Shown one piece after another: positions 7,259 through 11,322 of a DNA stretch of 11,322 bases. The DNA comes from Desulfuromonadaceae bacterium (GTDB taxonomy: Bacteria > Desulfobacterota > Desulfuromonadia > Geobacterales > Pseudopelobacteraceae): positions 1 through 11,322 of the forward strand of contig JAQUCQ010000074.1 in the NCBI GenBank assembly GCA_028686145.1, given 5' to 3'. Both the position numbers and the translations under genes were made by a program. Position 1 is the stretch's first letter. Every line of letters begins with the position of its first letter. Under the pieces are notes generated by a model, which searched no databases, was not told where the DNA came from, and was given only the letters and a program-made list of their open reading frames with translations.

Positions 7259-7794
7259 TGCGTTTCACTATCAACCTTGCAACGCGCACTTCTCTTGATC
7301 ATCGTCTCCTTAACAGGCTTGCATTTTGTGCTATCGCTATCCTTGTTGTCGTATCTGGGTGGAATATCAGCCGGCTGATGTCGCTTATGAGCGAACAGAA
7401 GCGGATAACCACTGAAATTGCCGCCATCCAAAGTAGCATCGGAGCTAGACCGAACGGAATCTCAGAAACAGATCTTAGTCAGCAAAAAGCTCAAATCCGT
7501 TTCTATAATGAAATTATTCAGCGCAAGAGTATAGACTGGCTCAGAACTCTTGAATTGTTTGAAAATTCGACTCCTGAGGGAGTCTCTGTTTCATTGCTTG
7601 CGCCGGACAAAAAAACGGATGAATGGAAACTTCAGGGGCGCGCCAGATCATTTGAAATTGTACGGAAGTATCTTGAAAAGCTGGATACTTCTGAAAACTT
7701 TTCAAATGTTCTGTTACTCTCCCATCAAACGGTGACAATAGATAAAAATATGCACGGCATACAATTTACGCTTTCCTGCAGGGTAGTGAATTGA
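7258..7794 (+). CDS. pilN: PilN-like inner-membrane alignment protein
   Basis: The 178-residue bitopic protein starts with a cytoplasmic MRFTINLATR segment. The INL element matches the conserved PilN tail (INLLPWR in classical members) that inserts into PilM. A membrane helix follows at about residues 20-43, then a helical, probably coiled-coil segment (about 44-75) and a periplasmic alpha/beta domain of the PilN/GspL ferredoxin-like type. GAGGAG just upstream is a strong ribosome-binding site. The TGATG overlap with both neighbours indicates translational coupling. Residues Pro and Trp of the classical INLLPWR are replaced, so this is a divergent member. With the PilO-like protein it should form the periplasmic heterodimer of the assembly machine. 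Confidence 0.72.
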   Translation: MRFTINLATRTSLDHRLLNRLAFCAIAILVVVSGWNISRLMSLMSEQKRITTEIAAIQSSIGARPNGISETDLSQQKAQIRFYNEIIQRKSIDWLRTLELFENSTPEGVSVSLLAPDKKTDEWKLQGRARSFEIVRKYLEKLDTSENFSNVLLLSHQTVTIDKNMHGIQFTLSCRVVN

Positions 7795-8339
7795 TGAAAC
7801 AGTACATTTTAGAAATAATCCGTCAGAAACGGCGCGCGATGAGTATCATTTTATTTTTGTTGGTTTTCAATGTAATCATCGCGGTTGTGATTTCTACCTA
7901 CCAACTTCCTTTACTGGCGGACCTCCAGATGAAGTGGAGCAGTCTGCGCCGTCAGGCAGCCCGTGCCGGCCAACTGGATGCAACAGCCCTTTATCATCAG
8001 GGTTCCACCGATCTTGAAAAATTGAAGGGAAGAATCCCTGAAAAACGGCAATTTGCCAGGGTTTTAAGTGATTTGCTGGAAGCTGCAGCAAACAACGCTG
8101 TTGATGTTGGCGCGATCAGCTATAAACCGGTGGAGATCAAGAAAGAGGCGCTGCTCTCTTATCAGTTGTCACTTTCTGTCAGTGGTAGATATGCTGCTGT
8201 TAAAAGCTATCTTGCCGATCTTCAAAAAAATCCGGAATTGATTGTTGTTGATACGGTTTCCTTTTCAAACAGCGATCCATTAGCTGAACATGTTGTTATG
8301 GCATTGCAGATCACGGTTTATCTCCGGGAGGGTGCATGA
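7794..8339 (+). CDS. pilO: PilO-like inner-membrane alignment protein
   Basis: The 181-residue protein has a short basic cytoplasmic end (RQKRRA), a membrane helix at about residues 16-36, a coiled-coil-like helix (about 40-90) and a C-terminal periplasmic domain. That domain contains LSYQLSLSVSGRYAAVKSYL and a final pair of strands, the pattern of PilO/GspM ferredoxin-like folds. The ATG at 7794 overlaps the preceding TGA by one base; a TTG three bases earlier is in frame but less likely. Identification rests on size, topology and position between the PilN- and PilP-like genes more than on strong sequence motifs, because PilO proteins are poorly conserved. MshJ or GspM-like are alternative labels. 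Confidence 0.7.
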   Translation: MKQYILEIIRQKRRAMSIILFLLVFNVIIAVVISTYQLPLLADLQMKWSSLRRQAARAGQLDATALYHQGSTDLEKLKGRIPEKRQFARVLSDLLEAAANNAVDVGAISYKPVEIKKEALLSYQLSLSVSGRYAAVKSYLADLQKNPELIVVDTVSFSNSDPLAEHVVMALQITVYLREGA

Positions 8340-8929
8340 ACCGCCAACGTCTGATCCTGTTTATTCTGGTGATAGTCTTTGGAATTGCTGCCTTCTGGAG
8401 CTACAATGCGATGCCGCGTCCCAAAACGATCGCTACGATGGCATTTAAACCTGGCCAGCAGGCAAAATCGTCGCGCCCTGCGCCAGATAAATCTGCACGT
8501 GATGTGGATGATGGCACCAAACTGAAAATCAGTTTGCTTGATAAAGAACCGACTCCATTTAAGGGGTATCGGCGCAACATTTTCAAACCTGTATTCGTCG
8601 ATGAGGTCAAAATTGCCAAACAGCGTCCCATAACAATAAAACTGCCCCCCATGCCACCGCCTGTTCCTGCTGTGCCGGTGGTGATCAAGCCGGCTCCTCC
8701 TCCGTTGGCGCACTTTACTTTTTTGGGGTTTTTAAAAAAAGGATCTGTGAAAACCGTTTTTCTGGCGAAAGATAATGACATTCTGCTGGTTAAAAGAGGT
8801 GATATAGTCGCCGGCCGTTATGAAGCAACTACTATCACGGATCAGGCATTAACACTGAAAGTTATGGATACCGGTGGTACAATTACCATTCCATTGATTG
8901 AAAATCATCCGCTTGCCATGGTGAGATAA
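8336..8929 (+). CDS. PilP/GspC-like periplasmic bridge protein
   Basis: The 197-residue protein begins with a membrane helix (about residues 5-23), then a flexible periplasmic stretch rich in Lys and Pro. A segment GYRRNIFKPVF (77-87) resembles the RDPFxPF box that precedes the PilP and GspC homology domains. A Pro-rich tether with PPMPPP and PAPPP clusters spans about 104-123. The C-terminal domain (about 126-190) reads TFLGFLKKGSVKTVFLAKDN...VKRGDIVAGRYEATTI...LTLKV, which fits the small beta-sandwich HR/PilP domain that binds the N0 domain of the secretin. Unlike classical PilP there is no lipobox; unlike many GspC proteins there is no room for a PDZ domain. Its ATG overlaps the preceding stop (ATGA). 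It should link the inner-membrane complex to the secretin encoded next. Confidence 0.68.
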   Translation: MNRQRLILFILVIVFGIAAFWSYNAMPRPKTIATMAFKPGQQAKSSRPAPDKSARDVDDGTKLKISLLDKEPTPFKGYRRNIFKPVFVDEVKIAKQRPITIKLPPMPPPVPAVPVVIKPAPPPLAHFTFLGFLKKGSVKTVFLAKDNDILLVKRGDIVAGRYEATTITDQALTLKVMDTGGTITIPLIENHPLAMVR

Positions 8930-8938
8930 CTTTATTTC

Positions 8939-8944
8939 AAGGAG
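8939..8944 (+). promoter_or_regulatory. Ribosome-binding site of the secretin gene
   Basis: AAGGAG lies nine bases before the ATG at 8954 in the only gap of more than about 20 bases within the operon (8930-8953). It fixes the start ahead of a good lipoprotein signal peptide. Confidence 0.7.
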
Positions 8945-8953
8945 ACGCACTCA

Positions 8954-11322
8954 ATGCGCTACCTGAACCTGACTTCACATATTGCTCTATTATCCGCGCT
9001 GGTTCTCCTTTCTGCCTGTGCTTCCACTGCAACCCGTTCGTTCAAGGCCGGAGAAAGACTGGAAGCGGAAGGTAAATATGAAGAAGCGATGTACAGCTAT
9101 GCAGAATCATTTAAAAGCGATCCGACAGCCAATGAACCCCGGATCAGATTCTTGAAAATCCGCCAGAAAGCCGCCGACCAGCGCTTTAAGATGGGGATGG
9201 CCTTGGAGGAAAAAGGCAATTACATTGATGCACTGCCGGAGTTCCAGGCAGCACAGAGTATTGATCCGACCCAGGGCCGTTTTGCGCAGCAGATTGATAT
9301 CTCGGCCCGTCACAAGGATGCTCAGCTGGCGTTTCAGGAAGGACAGGATTTTGAGAAAGGGAACAAGCTGAAAGATGCCTATCGTCACTATGTAAAAGCT
9401 GCCGAACTGTTTCCCAATAATACGGAATATCAAGAGGCGCTTGCTCGAATTACCCAACTGAGCAAGAGCAGGTTGGAGGGGTATGAGCTGCGTTTGAAAT
9501 CAACCAAGCCGATTACCCTCAAATTTAAAGATGCTAAACTGAAGGATGTTTTTACTATTCTGACGCAGCTTTCAGGCATCAATTTTATTTTTGATGATGG
9601 CATCAAGGATTCGCCGGTCTCCATTTTTCTTGAAAATGCTTCATTTCAACAAGCACTTGATCTCCTGACCGACATGAATAAGCTCAATACAAAAAATCTC
9701 AATGAAACGACCGTGCTGCTGTACCAGAACACGCCGGATAAGAGCAAACAGTATGATGATATGGTTCTTCGCACCTTCCACCTCAATTATCTGGACGCAA
9801 AGAAAGCCATCAATCTTATCCGCACGATGGTTCAGGTCCGTAAGGTGTATGTGAATGAAGATTCAAATTCAATTGTCATACGGGATACGGAAGATGTTGT
9901 TGCAGTGGTTGAAAAGATTCTTGATGCCAATGACATGCCTGATGCAGAGGTTGTGCTTGATGTTGAAGTGATCGAGGTCAGTGATAAAAATGCGGAAAAT
10001 ATCGGTTTGCTGCTGAGTAATTATAATGTGCAGTTGGGAGCATTCACCCCGGAAGGTAATGCTTTGGCAACCACTTTGGCGGGGGCGACAACAACAACGA
10101 GTACCGATACAACGACGACTGCTGCTGCAACTGTTAATAATCTGGTGCGTGCCTTTACCATGAAAGGTTTTGGCGGGTACGTCACCGTACCGAATGCAAC
10201 TTACAACCTCGGGAAAACCCTTGCTAAAGGGGAAGTGCTTTCAAACCCGAAAATCCGGGTGAAAAACAAGGAAAAAGCCAAATTCAACGTCGGTACCAGG
10301 GTGCCGATAACGACAACAACACTGAATGGCACCGTATCACAGGTGAACGTCCAGTATGTTGATGTCGGTGTAAAGGTCAACGCTGAGCCGACCATCCAGC
10401 TGAACAACGAAATTTCCATCAAGCTGAATCTGGAAGTGAGCTCCATATTGCAGAAAGAAACAGTCGGGGCGGACAAAAGTACCAGCGTGGTAACAATCGG
10501 CACCCGTAACGTTGAAACAGTGCTCAGTCTGAAAGATGGCGAGACAAGCATTATCGGCGGTCTTATCCAGAACAGCACTAATAACGATAAATCAAAAATA
10601 TTTCTGCTGAGCGATTTACCGCTGATCGGACCACTATTCACCAACTCCAACTCATCCAAAGACAAAACCGAACTGATGTTGGCGATAACTCCCCGGTTGG
10701 TCAGGGGCGTTTCTGTCCCGCTCCCCGGTCTTGCTTCCTTTGATTCCGGAAAAGAGGACCATCCGTCGCTTATCAGGCCAATGTCTTCATTTGACCAGGA
10801 GCTGATTTTCGAGGGAGAGTCTCCCCAGAAAACTGCTGCGAGAATAACTGGTAAGCCTTCTCCTCCAGTCAAAATGCCTGTCCTGTCTCCCCCTGCTTCG
10901 GTAGCAGCTGCACCCCTGCAGCTTCCAGCCAATCAAAAATCGTCTGAGCCGGTTGTCACTTTGCCCGTCCCTGGATCTCCTACTTCAGTGGAGCCCGCAA
11001 TAAACGCTTTACCTTCTACTTCTGCCAAAATGCCTGTTTTGTCTGCCCCAACTACGGTAGAATCTCCACCTCAGTCGCTTCCGGTCACTCAAAAACCATC
11101 TGAGCCGGTTGTCACCCCATCCGCTCCAATTTCTCCCACTGCGCATGTGCCCGCAGCAGTTCCGGTCCAGCGCAGCCTTCTGCAGATTGCTGCCCACTCT
11201 ACAGCCACCGTTGGCCAACTGTTCAGTATGGATATAAAGGTAAGCGAGGTAAAAGACCTTGCCAACGCGCCATTTGAGCTTACGTATGATCCTCAGTTGG
11301 TGGATTTTGTCGCAATCAGCGA
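8954..11322 (+). CDS. gspD: Secretin lipoprotein with TPR-like N-terminus and cohesin-like C-terminus (3' end cut by window)
   Basis: The frame runs open from ATG to the right edge (789 full codons). A signal peptide ends in lipobox LSAC with Cys22, so the mature protein is probably lipidated. Residues about 28-160 form TPR-like helical pairs (AEGKYEEAMYSYAES, EKGNYIDALPEFQAA, KGNKLKDAYRHYVKA). An STN/N0 domain follows at about 186-260 (ITLKFKDAKLKDVF) and an N1-type domain at about 273-330 (TFHLNYLDAKKAINLI). The secretin barrel spans about 335-582, including NPKIRV, GTRVPI, IIGGLIQ (from about 532) and ITPRLVR. A Thr-rich run lies at 379-389. After the barrel comes a Pro/Ser/Val-rich linker of about 150 residues with a duplicated unit, and then from about 743 a segment (VGQLFSMDIKVSEV...FELTYDPQLVDF) that resembles the first strands of a cohesin domain. 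It should form the outer-membrane channel of this system. PulQ, PilQ and MshL are related names. Confidence 0.9.
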   Translation, partial: MRYLNLTSHIALLSALVLLSACASTATRSFKAGERLEAEGKYEEAMYSYAESFKSDPTANEPRIRFLKIRQKAADQRFKMGMALEEKGNYIDALPEFQAAQSIDPTQGRFAQQIDISARHKDAQLAFQEGQDFEKGNKLKDAYRHYVKAAELFPNNTEYQEALARITQLSKSRLEGYELRLKSTKPITLKFKDAKLKDVFTILTQLSGINFIFDDGIKDSPVSIFLENASFQQALDLLTDMNKLNTKNLNETTVLLYQNTPDKSKQYDDMVLRTFHLNYLDAKKAINLIRTMVQVRKVYVNEDSNSIVIRDTEDVVAVVEKILDANDMPDAEVVLDVEVIEVSDKNAENIGLLLSNYNVQLGAFTPEGNALATTLAGATTTTSTDTTTTAAATVNNLVRAFTMKGFGGYVTVPNATYNLGKTLAKGEVLSNPKIRVKNKEKAKFNVGTRVPITTTTLNGTVSQVNVQYVDVGVKVNAEPTIQLNNEISIKLNLEVSSILQKETVGADKSTSVVTIGTRNVETVLSLKDGETSIIGGLIQNSTNNDKSKIFLLSDLPLIGPLFTNSNSSKDKTELMLAITPRLVRGVSVPLPGLASFDSGKEDHPSLIRPMSSFDQELIFEGESPQKTAARITGKPSPPVKMPVLSPPASVAAAPLQLPANQKSSEPVVTLPVPGSPTSVEPAINALPSTSAKMPVLSAPTTVESPPQSLPVTQKPSEPVVTPSAPISPTAHVPAAVPVQRSLLQIAAHSTATVGQLFSMDIKVSEVKDLANAPFELTYDPQLVDFVAIS
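10871..10984 (+). repeat. Direct repeat in secretin linker, copy 1
   Basis: This 114-base, 38-codon unit begins with codons for KMPVLS and contains SEPVVT near its end. By eye it matches the copy at 11027-11140 at 84 of 114 positions with no gap needed. The two starts are 156 bases (52 codons) apart, so the reading frame is preserved. The unit encodes a Pro/Val/Ser-rich flexible linker. Confidence 0.8.
11027..11140 (+). repeat. Direct repeat in secretin linker, copy 2
   Basis: This is the second copy of the 38-codon unit, again starting KMPVLS and holding QKPSEPVVT (QKSSEPVVT in copy 1). The 42 bases between the copies (10985-11026) also encode Pro/Ser/Thr-rich residues. The best preserved stretch is the TCTGAGCCGGTTGTCAC core near the end of each copy. 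Divergence is spread over all codon positions, which indicates an old duplication rather than a recent slippage event. Confidence 0.8.

Noticed and set aside
8401..8781. 126-codon minus-strand frame with a Gly-rich stretch over the PilP/GspC-like gene
   Set aside because: The Gly-rich segment is simply the complement of the proline codons in the tether of the sense protein.
10201..10932. 243-codon open frame on the minus strand across the secretin barrel and linker
   Set aside because: It is antisense to strongly conserved secretin codons. Its translation is low in recognisable motifs, and it has no ribosome-binding site or neighbour logic. It is explained by codon bias of the sense gene.

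Overview
The window looks like chromosomal DNA of a Gram-negative, moderate-GC bacterium. The tightly packed order GspF-like, GspE/MshE-like, PilM-like, PilN-like, PilO-like, PilP/GspC-like, secretin resembles the atypical 'Pul/Oxp' type II secretion loci I recall from Geobacter and relatives (Desulfuromonadales, former Deltaproteobacteria). That lineage call is an inference from gene order and protein style. No rRNA, tRNA, mobile element or CRISPR array was seen.

Layout. (1) Bases 1-690, minus strand: the N-terminal 230 codons of a membrane-anchored sensor with an extracytoplasmic Cache domain; its output domain lies outside the window. (2) Bases 691-957: a divergent, AT-rich intergenic region. 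(3) Bases 958-2220: a type II NADH:quinone dehydrogenase (NDH-2). (4) Bases 2368-3108: a DPM1-like GT2 glycosyltransferase with a TTG start, whose last 14 bases overlap a 62-residue protein with two predicted membrane segments (3095-3283). (5) Bases 3284-3379: a short control region with two small palindromes and candidate promoters. (6) Bases 3380 to the right edge: one long, tightly coupled secretion/pilus assembly operon.

How the operon fits together. The platform protein (GspF-like) and the hexameric ATPase (GspE/MshE type, with an MshEN-like N-terminus and a Cys4 zinc motif) form the inner-membrane motor. The actin-fold PilM-like protein should bind the N-terminal INL motif of the PilN-like protein, which pairs with the PilO-like protein. 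The PilP/GspC-like protein reaches through the periplasm with a proline-rich tether to the secretin. The alignment subcomplex is therefore built as in type IV pili (separate M and N, plus O and P) rather than as the fused GspL of classical type II systems. No pseudopilin, prepilin peptidase or minor pseudopilin is in view; they may follow downstream.

The most unusual element is the secretin (8954 to the edge). It is predicted to be a lipoprotein with an N-terminal TPR-like region, then N0/N1 domains and a secretin barrel with a Thr-rich insertion. A long Pro/Ser/Thr/Val-rich linker follows, carrying a duplicated 38-codon unit, and then the beginning of what looks like a cohesin-type domain cut by the window edge. 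This suggests a self-piloting secretin carrying a tethered adhesion or docking module. Both edge genes (the Cache sensor and the secretin) are incomplete.
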